DNA of 64,000 nucleotides, taken from positions 94,946,723-95,010,722 of the forward strand of contig CM049309.1 in assembly GCA_026874595.1 (NCBI GenBank), in the 5' to 3' direction. Below are positions 12,600-24,526 of the stretch, one piece after another (positions within the stretch are counted from its first letter, which is position 1; every line of letters starts with the position of its first letter). The notes under the pieces were generated by a model. The model searched no databases. It saw only the letters and a program-made list of their open reading frames with translations, and was not told where the DNA came from. The stretch is from Sipunculus nudus. Lineage: Eukaryota; Annelida; Sipuncula; Golfingiida; Sipunculidae. Both the position numbers and the translations under genes were made by a program.

Positions 12600-13880
12600 T
12601 TTGATATGTGACAGATTACTGCATAAAATCTTGGGATGGTAGCTCATGCTTTTCCTGAGAAATTATGGGTTAATGTACAGATGACCAGTGACCCCCGTAC
12701 AAGAAAAGGTCAATGCAGGTGGCACCACCAATACCTGAATGTGACCAACACTGGCATAAATTTGGTGATGACAGCTCCGGCTGTTTCTGAGACTGTCATT
12801 TTAGTATGCTTTTTTGGACAGATGGCTAAGTTCAACTTCCTGTAACTCGGCCAAAAATTCACTGAACTTGAACCATTCAAACAAACTTAAGAGAGATGGT
12901 ATAAAAGATTATTTCTGTGACATATTGAACACTTTGGCTTGACCGTTTCAGAGGAGAAGATTTTTAAAGGGTTTTTTAGCTTTTTCTCTATAAAATCTAA
13001 GAAAATGCAGAGTTTTTCAGATGGCTTATTTTTTGCATTAAATTTTGTGATGCTAGCTCCAGTCGTTTTTGAAATAGTATGGGTTAACCTGCAGACGACT
13101 GACGCCGCCACATCATCACATTAGCTCACAGGTTCGCTAAAAATTATTACAGATGCATATTGAATGCAAAATTATAATACAGATACATCTCACTGATGGC
13201 AAAATTTTGAATTAATAATCCATGTACAGCCGTCTTTATATACCCTATATAAAATTTTGGGATGGTAGCTCCTGCTTTTCCTGAGAAATTATGGGTTAAT
13301 GTACAGATGACCAGTGACCCCCGTACAAGAAAAGGTCAATGCAGGTGGCACCACCAATACCTGAATTTCATATATGACTCATGTGACCAACACTGGCATA
13401 AATTTGGTGATGACAGCTCCGGCTGTTTCTGAGACTGTCATTTTAGTATGCTTTTTTGGACAGATGGCTAAGTTCAACTTCCTGTAACTCGGCCAAAAAT
13501 TCACTGAACTTGAACCATTCAAACAAACTTAAGAGAGATGGTATAAAAGATTATTTCTGTGAAATATTGAACACTTTGGCTTGACCATTTCAGAGGAGAA
13601 GATTTTTAAAGGGTTTTTTAGCTTTTTCTCTATAAAATCTAAGAAAATGCAGAGTTTTTCAGATGGCTTATTTTTTGCATTAAATTTTGTGATGCTAGCT
13701 CCAGTCGTTTTTGAAATAGTATGGGTTAACCTGCAGACGACTGACGCCGCCACATCATCACATTAGCTCACAGGTTCGCTAAAAATTATTACAGATGCAT
13801 ATTGAATGCAAAATTATAATACAGATACATCTCACTGATGGCAAAATCTTGAATTAATAATCCATGTACAGCCGTCTTTA
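12600..13880 (+). repeat. Two tandem copies of dispersed family D
   Basis: Copy one is about 12620-13240 and copy two about 13250-13880, offset by about 640 bases. Shared words include GGGATGGTAGCTC, GTGACCCCCGTACAAGAAAA, AGGTGGCACCACCAATACCT and GCTCACAGGTTCGCTAAAAA. Copy two has about 16 extra bases near 13367. No coding capacity is seen. Confidence 0.85.
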
Positions 13881-15135
13881 TATACCCTCAGAGAGCAGTA
13901 TACCTGTGATTGTAAACATTGCCTGGCATGAGGAATATCTAAAATCATAAATCTACATTTTTAGAAAAGGTTTTAAAAAACATTCTTGTCAATATTATCC
14001 AAAGATAACCTGAAATCTAAATGTCTAGTGGCATGATGTAATAGATGCTGATAAACTGGTGCCAGGCTAGATGTAAGAGCATAACACAGCTAACATATAT
14101 GGTAAAATGACTCAATTCAATCTCCATAATTCAGCCAAAAATCATTCATGTGGAACCATAAATGACAATTATTATAAGAATTATTGTAGGGATTATTCTT
14201 GTTAAATATTTAACAAACTTGGTTCAGTGGCGTCAGTATAAAAACGTTTCACAGGTTTATAACTCATATAGGAAGATACAGCAAACTGGCTAAGTTCAGC
14301 TTCCTGTAACTCAGCCAAAAAGCACTGAACCAAAACCATTTGAACAAACTTGAATTATCAACATCTGAGGATAATTAATGTGTGAGATTTAAGAATTTGG
14401 CCCAGTGGTTTTTGAGAAGAAGACTTTTGTAGCCACTGAGCTAAAATGGGCTGTTATGGCATATGACTAAATTCAGCTTCTCATAAGTTAGCCAAAAGTC
14501 ACTGAACTGAGACCATTTGAACAAACTTCAGAAAGCACTAGGATCATTTCTGTGCGATATTAAACAATTTGGCCATATGGTTTCAGAGAAGAAGTTTTTT
14601 GTAGCCGTCAGTATGGTACGGGCACTGATGACCCCCGTACAAAAAGGCCGATGCAGGTGGCGCCACCAATACCTCAATGTGACCAACATTGGCTTAAAAT
14701 CTGGTGATGATAGCTCCAGCCGTTTCTGAGATTGTAATTTTAGTATGCTTTTTTGGACAGATGACTAAGTTCAACTTCCTGTAACTCGGCCAAAAATCAC
14801 CGAATTTAAACCATTCAAACAAACTTGAGAAAGATTGTTCCAGGAATCATTTCTGTGAAATATTGGACAATTTGGCTGGAGATTTTCGGAGAAGAAGATT
14901 TTTAAAACTTTTTTAGCTTTTTCCCTATAAAATTTAAGAAAATGCAGTTAGAAAAAAAATAAACAAAATCCGATATAGTTTTTTGGATTACTGATTATTT
15001 GCAAAAAATTTGGTGATGCTAGCTCCTGCCGTTTTTGAGATAGCTATGGTTAACGTACAGACGACGCACGACGCATGATGCACGACACACGACGCACAAC
15101 GCCGCACCATCGCATAAGCTCACAGGTTCGCTAAA
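13881..15135 (+). repeat. Further diverged family D sequence
   Basis: 13881-14500 holds degenerate versions of the CTGTAACTC-GCCAAAA-CACTGAA motif. 14500-15135 is a longer copy (GATGACCCCCGTACAAAAAG, AGGTGGCGCCACCAATACCT) ending in a degenerate ACGACGCA microsatellite (about 15057-15105) and GCTCACAGGTTCGCTAAAAA, the family's constant right end. Confidence 0.7.
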
Positions 15136-15239
15136 AAAGCTTCTTCACCTCAATTTGAAATCATATTGTCAGAATTTATATAACACAGTTTATGTAAGTC
15201 TGATATATAAGAAATGAATGGGGTCTCATAAAATCATAC

Positions 15240-15323
15240 CGCCGCAGCTTCTGGAGACCCACACAGCTCGGCTACACAACACAAAATGGCCTGCCGATGA
15301 AACTCATTGGTGATCTTCATACT
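15240..15323 (-). CDS. Coding exon 6: end of the SAM domain; gene continues off the left edge
   Basis: This 84-base exon has acceptor AAACTTACAG (AG at 15325-15324) and donor GTATGA (GT at 15239-15238), phase 0 at both ends. It encodes residues 230-257. SMKITNEFHRQAIL continues directly from exon 5 and matches the last SAM helix (L..M-x-I....R..IL), ending near residue 249. The reading frame is open at the donor, so the protein continues, but I found no convincing further exon between 1 and 15239. That region is nearly all repeats. The missing part presumably holds the catalytic or additional binding modules that would settle what family this is. Confidence 0.87.
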
Positions 15324-15344
15324 CTGTAAGTTTAAAAGATAAAA

Positions 15345-16818
15345 CAAACAGGTTACAGTGGTGTTCACTGTGGTCATGATAAAACCAAACAGGTTATAGT
15401 GGTGTTCATCTTGGTCATGATAAAACCAAACAAGTTAAAGTGGTGTTCACAGGGGTCAGGATAAAACCAAACATGTTATAGTGGTGTTCACAGTGGCCGG
15501 GATAAAACCAAACATGTTATAGTTGTGTTCATAGTGGTCGGGATAAAACCAAACAGGTTATAGTGGTGTTCACAGTGGTCATGATAAAACTAAACAGGTT
15601 ACAGTGGTGTTCACTGTGGTCAGGATAAAACCAAACAGGTTATAGTGGTGTTCACAGTGGTCAGGATAAAACCAAACAGGTTATAGTGGTGTTCACAGGG
15701 GTCAGGATAAAACCAAACAGGTTATAGTGGTGTTCACAGTGGTCAGGATAAAACTAAACAGGTTATAGTGGTGTTCACGGTGGTCAGGATAAAACCAAAC
15801 AGGTTATAGTGGTGTTCACAGTGGTCAGGATAAAACCAAACAGGTTATAGTGGTGTTCACAGTGGTCAGGATAAAACCAAACAGGTTATAGTGGTGTTCA
15901 CAGTGGTCAGGATAAAACCAAACAGGTTATAGTAGTGTTCACAGTGGTCAGGATAAAACCAAACAGGTTATAGTGGTGTTCACAGGGGTCAGGATAAAAC
16001 CAAACAGGTTATAGTAGTGTTCACAGTGGTCAGGATAAAACCAAACAGGTTATAGTGGTGTTCACAGTGGTCAGGATAAAACTAAACAGGTTAAAGTGGT
16101 GTTCACAGGGGTCAAGATAAAACCAAACAGGTTATAGTGGTGTTCACAGTGGTCAGGATAAAACCAAACAGGTTATAGTGGTGTTCACAGGGGTCAGGAT
16201 AAAACCAAACATGTTATAGTGGTGTTCACAGTGGCCAGGATAAAACCAAACATGTTATAGTGGTGTTCATAGTGGTCGGGATAAAACCAAACAGGTTATA
16301 GTGGTGTTCACAGTGGTCATGATAAAACTAAACAGGTTATAGTGGTGTTCACAGTGGTCAGGATAAAACCAAACAGGTTATAGTGGTGTTCACAGGGGTC
16401 AGGATAAAACCAAACAGGTTATAGTGGTGTTCACAGTGGTCAATATAAAACTAAACATGTTATAGTTGTGTTCACAGTGGTCAGGATAAAACCAAACAGG
16501 TTATAGTGGTGTTCACAGTGGTCAGGATAAAACCAAACAGGTTATAGTGGTGTTCACAGTGGTCAGGATAAAACCAAACAGGTTATAGTGGTGTTCATAG
16601 TGGTCAGGATAAAACCAAACAGGTTATAGTGGTGTTCACAGTGGTCAGGATAAAACCAAACAGGTTATAGTGGTGTTCACAGTGGTCAGGATAAAACAAA
16701 CAGGTTTTTTGTGATGTTCAAAGGGGTCAGGATAAAACCAAACAGGTTATAGTGGTGTCCACTGTGGTCAATATAAAACCAAACATGTTATAGTTTTGTT
16801 CACAGTGGTCAGGATAAA
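15345..16818 (+). repeat. Minisatellite with 41-bp unit, about 36 copies (intron 5)
   Basis: The unit reads AAACCAAACAGGTTATAGTG then GTGTTCACAGTGGTCAGGATA. Variants (CATGTTATAG, GGTCGGGATA, AGGGGTCAGG) recur in the same order near 15465-15610 and 16205-16340, about 740 bases apart (18 units), which points to higher-order duplication. The array starts about 20 bases from the acceptor side of coding exon 6. Confidence 0.93.
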
Positions 16819-17254
16819 ACCATCATCAATGCCATCATCTCAATGCCAAATGTTGTAGGTGGTATCCCCATTCAACTGCAGCTATTAAAGTTCTTCAAAA
16901 TCAACAAGAAGAAAAAGTTTCATCATGGATGTCCAACAGTAAAGTTGTGTACCCTGTCTGACTGTCTGGTGCTTAAAATGTTTTTGGCCATTAATATAGG
17001 TCACCATTAGTTAATTTTAGGTATCCACGGAGATTGCCAAAGATGTTTTGGCCGGTAACAAGCAAAATATAGGACACCATGACCTAATTTCAAGTTTCCA
17101 TGGAGATGGTCAGACTTACCTGTATATTACCTTGGAACATTCTAGGATAAGCAGATAAAATTGTGCCCATCTGATTTTCAGGGTGCTAAAAATCATGTTT
17201 TTAGCCCAAAGTTCACAAACTATAGGTCACCATAACCTAAATTCAGGTTTCACT

Positions 17255-18995
17255 GCAGATTTACCCAAGACCTGCCTGAATGTCATGTTAGAAGATTCTA
17301 GGCCCAGTGGATACAGATTTACCCAAGACCTGCCTGAATGTCATGTTAGAAGATTCTAGGCCCAGCGGATACAGATTTACCCAAGACCTGCCTGAATGTC
17401 ATGTTAGAAGATTCTAGGCCCAGCGGATACAGATTTACCCAAGACCTGCCTGAATGTCATGTTAGAAGATTCTAGGCCCAGTGGATACAGATTTACCCAA
17501 GACCTGCCTGAATGTCATGTTAGAAGATTCTAGGCCCAGCGGATACAGATTTACCCAAGACCTGCCTGAATGTCATGTTAGAAGATTCTAGGCCCAGCGG
17601 ATACAGATTTACCCAAGACCTGCCTGAATGTCATGTTAGAAGATTCTAGGCCCAGCGGATACAGATTTACCCAAGACCTGCCTGAATGTCATGTTAGAAG
17701 ATTCTAGGCCCAGTGGATACAGATTTACCCAAGACCTGCCTGAATGTCATGTTAGAAGATTCTAGGCCCAGCGGATACAGATTTACCCAAGACCTGCCTG
17801 AATGTCATGTTAGAAGATTCTAGGCCTAGCGGATACAGATTTACCCAAGACCTGTCTGAATGTCATGTTAGAAGATTCTAGGCCCAGCGGATACAGATTT
17901 ACCCAAGACCTGCCTGAATGTCATGTTAGAAGATTCTAGGCCCAGCGGATACAGATTTACCCAAGACCTGCCTGAATGTCATGTTAGAAGATTCTAGGCC
18001 CAGCGGATACAGATTTACCCAAGACCTGCCTGAATGTCATGTTAGAAGATTCTAGGCCCAGCGGATACAGATTTACCCAAGACCTGCCTGAATGTCATGT
18101 TAGAAGATTCTAGGCCCAGTGGATACAGATTTACCCAAGACCTGCCTGAATGTCATGTTAGAAGATTCTAGGCCCAGCGGATACAGATTTACCCAAGACC
18201 TGCCTGAATGTCATGTTAGAAGATTCTAGGCCCAGCGGATACAGATTTACCCAAGACCTGCCTGAATGTCATGTTAGAAGATTCTAGGCCCAGCGGATAC
18301 AGATTTACCCAAGACCTGCCTGAATGTCATGTTAGAAGATTCTAGGCCCAGCGGATACAGATTTACCCAAGACCTGCCTGAATGTCATGTTAGAAGATTC
18401 TAGGCCCAGCGGATACAGATTTACCCAAGACCTGCCTGAATGTCATGTTGGAAGATTCTAGGCCCAGCGGATACAGATTTACCCAAGACCTGCCTGAATG
18501 TCATGTTAGAAGATTCTAGGCCCAGCGGATACAGATTTACCCAAGACCTGCCTGAATGTCATGTTAGAAGATTCTAGGCCCAGCGGATACAGATTTACCC
18601 AAGACCTGCCTGAATGTCATGTTGGAAGATTCTAGGCCCAGCGGATACAGATTTACCCAAGACCTGCCTGAATGTCATGTTAGAAGATTCTAGGCCCAGC
18701 GGATACAGATTTACCCAAGACCTGCCTGAATGTCATGTTAGAAGATTCTAGGCCCAGCGGATACAGATTTACCCAAGAACTGCCTGAATGTCATGTTAGA
18801 AGATTCTAGGCCCAGCGGATACAGATTTACCCAAGACCTGCCTGAATGTCATGTTAGAAGATTCTAGGCCCAGCGGATACAGATTTACCCAAGACCTGCC
18901 TGAATGTCATGTTAGAAGATTCTAGGCCCAGCGGATACAGATTTACCCAAGACCTGCCTGAATGTCATGTTAGAAGATTCTAGGCCTAGCGGATA
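17255..18995 (+). repeat. Minisatellite with 58-bp unit, about 30 copies
   Basis: The unit contains GATACAGATTTACCCAAGAC, CTGCCTGAATGTCATGTTAG and AAGATTCTAGGCCCAGCG. Units are nearly identical, with rare changes (GTGG for GCGG, GTTGG for GTTAG), so homogenisation is strong. The unit is an amplified piece of the surrounding dispersed family, which also has GATTCTAGG..CAG..TTGTGCCC at its end. Confidence 0.95.
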
Positions 18996-19073
18996 CAATT
19001 TGTGCCCCATCTGACTGACTGAGAGCTCAACATCATGTTTTCAGTCATTAGTTCGCAAAATATAGGTCACCAT

Positions 19074-19947
19074 CACAGGCACTCGTTTCCAGCACTACAA
19101 TGGCCTAGAAACCGAAAACACATTGAGTATGGGTGATATACCCATTATAAAAGAACAAGGTAATGAACTCCACCGCTACGCGGGCAAGATATCTTTTTTT
19201 CACAAGTCTGAATTCCGGAGAATTATCCGCTTCACAAGCATGATAAGCGCCTTTTTGTTGAAAACATCTTTATTTACAAGATTAAACTTCCAAATATAAA
19301 ATTTCCCCACACTAACCGCGAATTCCAGAACATTTATTCCAGCTGCGACACCGTCATTTGTCATGGATACATTTACTAGTTGCGGAAGTTGACGTCATCC
19401 TGGGCTTAATGTATGTTATGGTTATAGAACAGAAGTTAATGTATACAAAACAAGTGATATAATGGTCCTGGTTGTGTTTGCATGCCATGCCCACTGATTT
19501 TCAACTTCATTGACAATTTGACAGCTGTTTGAGTTGTGCGCCTAAAAGAGATGTAGAAAACAACTAGTACCATGCAGCTAATCACAGACGACAGCTCAGG
19601 GGGAAATCCATTCAGCCCGGGGTGAAGTCAACTTCCGCAACTAGTAAATGTATACATGACAAATGACGGTGTCGCAGCTGGAATAAACGTTCTGGAATTC
19701 GCGGTTAGTGTGGGGAACTTTTATATTTGGAAATTTAATCTTGTAAATAAAGATGTTTTCAACAAAAAGGCCCGTGATCATGCTTGTGAAGCGCATAATT
19801 CTCCGGAATTCAGACTTGTGAAAAAAAATTGTCTTGCCCGCGTAGCGGTGGAGTTCATTACCTTGTTGTTTTATAATGGATATATCGCCCATACTCAATG
19901 TGTTTTCGGTTTCTAGGCCATTGTAGTGCTGGAAACGAGTGCCTGTG
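19074..19947. mobile_element. 874-bp foldback (MITE-like) element with 8-bp target duplication
   Basis: Arms at 19074-19410 and 19610-19947 are inverted copies, about 95% alike by eye, around a 199-base spacer. Both ends read CACAGGCACTCGTTTCCAGC outside-in. The flanks carry the direct repeat GTCACCAT (19066-19073 and 19948-19955). Related sequences at about 17060-17110 and 17213-17250 show the uninterrupted form of the same site. An 8-bp duplication fits hAT-superfamily insertion, but no transposase is present and the assignment is tentative. Open frames of about 86-104 codons in the right arm do not read like a known protein. Confidence 0.85.
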
Positions 19948-20095
19948 GTCACCATGACCTAATTTCAGGTTTACACAGAGATTGGCCTAGGACCTCCCTG
20001 TACAGTTAGAAGTTTCTAGGTCTAACAGTTACAATTTGTGCCCTTTTAATGGATGAAAACCAAACAGGTTATAGTGGGGTTCACAGTGGCCATGA

Positions 20096-21108
20096 TTCCC
20101 TGAAATTTTAGGTTGCATTTTAAATATCTTTTCAAGATTTTTATCATGACACAAATTTAGACATTTAAGGACATTTTCCTTTATTTTTGCTTGGCATCCT
20201 CAACAATTCCTTTAGTATTCTGATGTAGCAAATGTTCTCTCTTTTTTATCCAACACTGTTATACTGGTATATAAAATATAGATATTTTATTTCATATTAA
20301 TACATGTATTGCTTCTTTTGGTTTGCTATTTCCATCCATTAGAGTAAAATTTTGCCTTCAAGACAAGGCCTTTGACACAAAATATTTCAAGGATCTGAAA
20401 GTAAGTAGGAAGCCGGATGGCTCTAAAAATTGATTAAATTCATGGTGGGCCTGAAAACAGCATTTTTTGTTTTGTCTGGTTTTGTGGATTTATGAGAAAT
20501 CAAAAAAAGATCAAACTTAACAGAAATCATCAGACAGTTACACTAGGAGCAAGACAGTCAAAAGCCAGCTTCAGACTCATGATTTTTGTGATTCCATAAG
20601 GATGTATATTGTCTGTGGTTTGGTTGGTTAATTGAATGGTTTATCAGCAAATTTGCTCAAAATGTTTGTCAGCAAATTTACTCAAATGTATGAATAGATT
20701 TTGATGAAATTTTGTTGAAAGTTAAGGCAACCCCAAGGGAACAATCCATCTACATTTGGTGGTCTCCAGGATCACATAATTTTTTTCTGAAGGTTCTTTA
20801 CCATTACCATATCGGGATTATTTGGTTACCCTTTCCGAGGTAAGGCCATTGCCATTTCTCTGTATTTATATATGACTATGTGCCACCTTTAATCTTTGAT
20901 ATGACATGTGGGTTGGTGAGTGCTGACACACATATAATGTAGCACATACAGTCTGATCAGGATCACGGTAATATTAGGGATCTGGTGATCCACAATGTTG
21001 GTGAAGGGATATTTGTGGTCTCTGATTGGTTTTAAGTTTACAGACTGTTATCAATTGACAACTGTACATTATTCTTTACTAAGGACTTGGAGAAACAAGA
21101 TCCTTTAC
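20096..21108. other. Intron 5 sequence without clear repeats or other genes
   Basis: Mostly AT-rich single-copy-looking sequence between the repeat block and coding exon 5. Nothing else was recognised. Confidence 0.5.
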
Positions 21109-21243
21109 CAGAAGTTTCTCATGATCAAGCTGCTCTAGCTCCCAGCCTGTGATACCATACGCCTTGAAGATCTCTGAGTACCTGTACAGGTTAACGACCG
21201 CCATCCACTCTATCACCTGCATCAGGTGCCACTGACTGACAGG
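21109..21243 (-). CDS. Coding exon 5: first two thirds of a SAM domain
   Basis: This 135-base exon has acceptor TACTTGTAG (AG at 21245-21244) and donor GTAAAG (GT at 21108-21107), phase 0 at both ends. It encodes residues 185-229. It opens VSQWHLMQVIEWM, then NLYRYSEIFKAYGITGWEL, then LDHEKLL. The order W, second W eight residues later, Y..F, I-x-G and L..L is the core of a SAM (sterile alpha motif) domain, a helical module that usually makes homo- or hetero-oligomers and in some families binds RNA. Which of these applies cannot be told from sequence alone. Confidence 0.9.
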
Positions 21244-21353
21244 CTACAAGTACAGAATAAGATAGTTTGGCTAAAGCGTTTAATTGAACGTACATTAACA
21301 TGAAATCAGAATTATACTACGGAAGAGCAGGTGGAGTGGAACAACTAGACTGA

Positions 21354-23984
21354 ACAAGGGACCTATGGGTCACGACGCTCAGCTGTTATATATGATAAAA
21401 AAATATTATTTAGAAATGAGGCACATGCTGGTTTTGTGTGGTATTATAAGCTGTATTACGAATTGTTGTTGTTTAGCTTATGTAAGATTTTGATAGTACC
21501 TTTGGAGACAGGGAAGAGGATTGATTTCATTTATTTTATTAACAAATGGAGTACTATTGTCACACAAATTTTGACTTGGCCATATAACTTATAAGCAGAA
21601 CATATAATATAAGAGTTTAACTATTTATTTAAAAAAATTACAAATATTGTCCCAAATATAATTTTTATTAAAAATAATAAGAGAATCATATGATTTTTTA
21701 AAATGAAATATAACTGATATGATTATTAAAATAATATTAAAGAAAATATTCATGAATGCATTCATGAATACATTTTGAAAGTATTGGCACGAGTATTCAT
21801 ATACTTTCATTTTTACCTGAATTCCCATTCTTTATGCAAGAAATTTTATAAAGGAGTACATAATCATATTCGTATTTAAATACAATTACAAAGTATTTGC
21901 ACCATGTCTGGTATTTATTCAGTTTTCACCAAACAATGATATTGAGAATCTAGAATATACAAAATTCACACATTTAAATAATGATCATAAGTACCTGGTT
22001 TTATGGCTTTTATTTATATTAAAAAATAACTGTAAAAAATTCATTTTGGACTAATTTCACATCAATGTACACACTAGACACAGTAGGAATCTAGATTAAT
22101 ATTATCAACTGCATCTTTGTCTATCATTAATTTCCTTCATATGATCCCTAATGATTAGTAATGAATAATATGATTTACTTCTTTATCATTAAAATTGCAC
22201 TGAAAAATGCCATAGGTGACTGCATGGTGTTATTTGGAATATGTGACATTCTACCCATCGATACAAGATTCTTATATCATCAGTAACTGCAAGTTAATTT
22301 CCTGTTATTATAAACTATCAAATTCCTTTTCTATTTTTCTTTAATTTGTTATTAAAAACCAATAAAAATTTATTAATTTGTTTATTGTTATGTTGTTGGT
22401 TAAAACTACTAGATGAGTTGGGTTGGACACCTAGATCAACTGTGGCTGGCCATAAGCTGCCTGGATTCCGTGTATGCCTCGCCTCAAGCGTGCATAATTT
22501 GATGAAAGGTCAACAAGGTCAACATACAGGTGACTCAAGAGGGGCTGGAGAGAGCCAAAGTCTGACAGGGTCTCATAAAAAACATTAATAAAAGCTACAA
22601 TTTTTGGCCAATTTCTTTCAGCTTTCTAAACTAAAAAGCTGAAATTCTTATGTGTGCATGATATGAAAATTATATCAACAGTGCTCACGGGAAACAAACG
22701 TGCCATGGTCACAGTTGGGCAAAATTTAAGGTACTAATTTTATATTTATTCTCATAACTTATAAAATTTTAAAAATTCAGAACTAATTTTGGGTATTCAA
22801 TTGAATCTTGATTAAATAATGTTACATCCCTGACAAAAAATCTCTAGCTTCAGCAATGCCCTTGTTAAGGGAGTAAATATATTTCTTGATTTTTTACAAA
22901 GTGCATTATGTTTGGGCCCATAACTTAAAACAATTACGCAATACTGACATCATTCTGGCATGTGCTAGAGAATGAAAAATATGTATATTATTCATGATTA
23001 AAGTCAGATCAGTGGTTTTGATATTAGGCAGTCTTGAAGTGTAACAATGGGTTTTTAATGGAAAAATGAAGTTTTTCATTAATATCTCGAAGGTATTAAG
23101 TCCTAGTGACCAAATTCTTGGCATGGTAGGGGATTTTGGAGACATCTAACTGTATGCCGAATTTAAGGAACTTAGAGCTGAAGCTGGGGAGCTGAGCTCT
23201 TGCAAACTGCATAACACTAGCTTGATGTAAACAATATGTTACATGGTGCTTGAAAACTTGATTAAAATCTACAGTTTTTGATCAACTGATTTCAAATTTT
23301 TGGTGTTAACAGTTTAAATGCTAACAAAAACATGCTGTGAAAATTAAATCCACAGTACTTACAGGAAAAAAACGTGCCATGGTCAAAGTTGGGCAAAATT
23401 TAAGGTACCAATTTTTTATTTTTATTAATTTTTTAAAAAATTTAAAAGATTTTCATCTAAATTTGGATATACAATTTAATTTTGATTAATTAAAGTTATA
23501 TTACTGGAAAAGATGTCCATAGCTTTAACATTTTTTGTGTTAAGTGATCAAATATCTTTCCTGATTTTTTACAAAATGCATTATGTTTGGGCCCATAACT
23601 TTTTTAAATTAAATAATACAGACATAATTTCTGGCATGTACATAGGAACTATATAGAGGAATATTTATGGTAAATATGAGGAAAAACAGATGAGTGGTTT
23701 TGATATTAGGCAGTCCTGAAGTGTGAAAATAGGTTTTTAATAAAAAATTGAGGTTTTTCCTTAATTTCTCAAAGAAACGAAGTCGCAAAGACCCAGTTTT
23801 CGGCTTGGTAGGAGATCTTGGGGACATCTAACATTATGCCGAATTTTGGATTCCTAGGTCTTACGGTTTCAAAACGTGCCACATCTACGGACGGACGGAC
23901 GGACGGACGGACGGACAGACGGACGGACGGAGGACAATGGACCACGACTATAGCTCAGATGACTTATAGTCAGCTGAGCTAAAA
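21354..23984 (+). repeat. Composite repeat filling intron 4, including two family A copies
   Basis: The left end carries ACAAGGGACCTATGGGTCAC then GACGCTCAGCTG (about 21354-21386). About 1.2 kb of very AT-rich sequence follows. Family A sequence occupies about 22585-23180 (no hairpin) and 23210-23984, with a GGAC microsatellite at about 23888-23930, ACTATA and a terminal hairpin at 23950-23982. Whether this is one element or a nest of several is not settled. Confidence 0.6.
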
Positions 23985-24375
23985 AAAGACAGGTATAAGC
24001 TGCAGATCATAGCAAAGATTGGTTTATTTATTGACAAGTAGAGCCTTCTTGAGTCAAACCTTAGTTTCCAGTTGGTGTCTTCAAATTCAATACAATAAGA
24101 CTTTAATGTACATGGTTTGTGTCACATTCACTGAAATATAATCTCCTTTTATTTTGAAGTCATTGGTAATATGCCCTGAAAGTTCTCTTACAAAAATCAT
24201 TGCAAACATATACAGTGCATTAGTCCAGCAAGTTAATGTGACACATCATTATGTCAAGGTCTTTTACTAGTTTCTTCAACTCTGAATCAACAGTGATTGC
24301 CTGTATCTCAATTATTAAATCAATTTAATAGTTAAAGTTGCCAATTAAAGATTTGAATATACAACTGAATATTAC

Positions 24376-24488
24376 CACTTCGGTGTCAAGACCTATCAGG
24401 GATGCTGGCAGTATCTCATTATCCGGTGGTGGACAAGGCAGCTGCTGGGATAAGTCCCTGCATGTCACATGGAAGCACTGACTACAAT
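24376..24488 (-). CDS. Coding exon 4: end of the C1 domain and linker
   Basis: This 113-base exon has acceptor TTTCTTTACAG (AG at 24490-24489) and donor GTAATA (GT at 24375-24374). It completes Asn147 and encodes residues 148-184, ending in phase 0. It starts CSQCFHVTC, giving C148-x4-H153-x2-C156, and the last zinc ligand is probably Cys165. The final spacing is x8 where x7 is usual. Residues 166-184 form a linker rich in Pro and acidic residues that leads into the SAM domain. The left end of a composite repeat lies only about 38 bases upstream of this exon (24527). Confidence 0.87.
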
Positions 24489-24526
24489 CTGTAAAGAAAC
24501 ATAACAGTACAGGTTTGTGTCAGGAT

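Larger units (their letters stand above)
16819..20052 (+). repeat. Dispersed element inserted into the 41-bp array
   Basis: The 41-bp array stops at about 16818, and one diverged unit (AAAACCAAACAGGTTATAGT) reappears at about 20054-20095. The material between is made of loose 150-200-bp units (ATAGGTCACCATGACCTAAT, TCTAGG, TTGTGCCC) around the 58-bp minisatellite and a foldback element. I infer that this block was inserted into, or grew within, the 41-bp array. Confidence 0.6.

Noticed and set aside
15057-15135. GGTTCGCTAAAA and similar as a tRNA T-arm or SINE head
   Set aside because: No A box, no cloverleaf and no acceptor stem could be found around it or at the other family D ends.
15345-16818. 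A CRISPR-like array of 41-bp units
   Set aside because: Head-to-tail units without spacers; it is a minisatellite.
19641-19955. 104- and 86-codon frames in the foldback arm as a transposase fragment
   Set aside because: The frames overlap on opposite strands, the matching arm at 19074-19410 is interrupted, and no transposase motif is visible.
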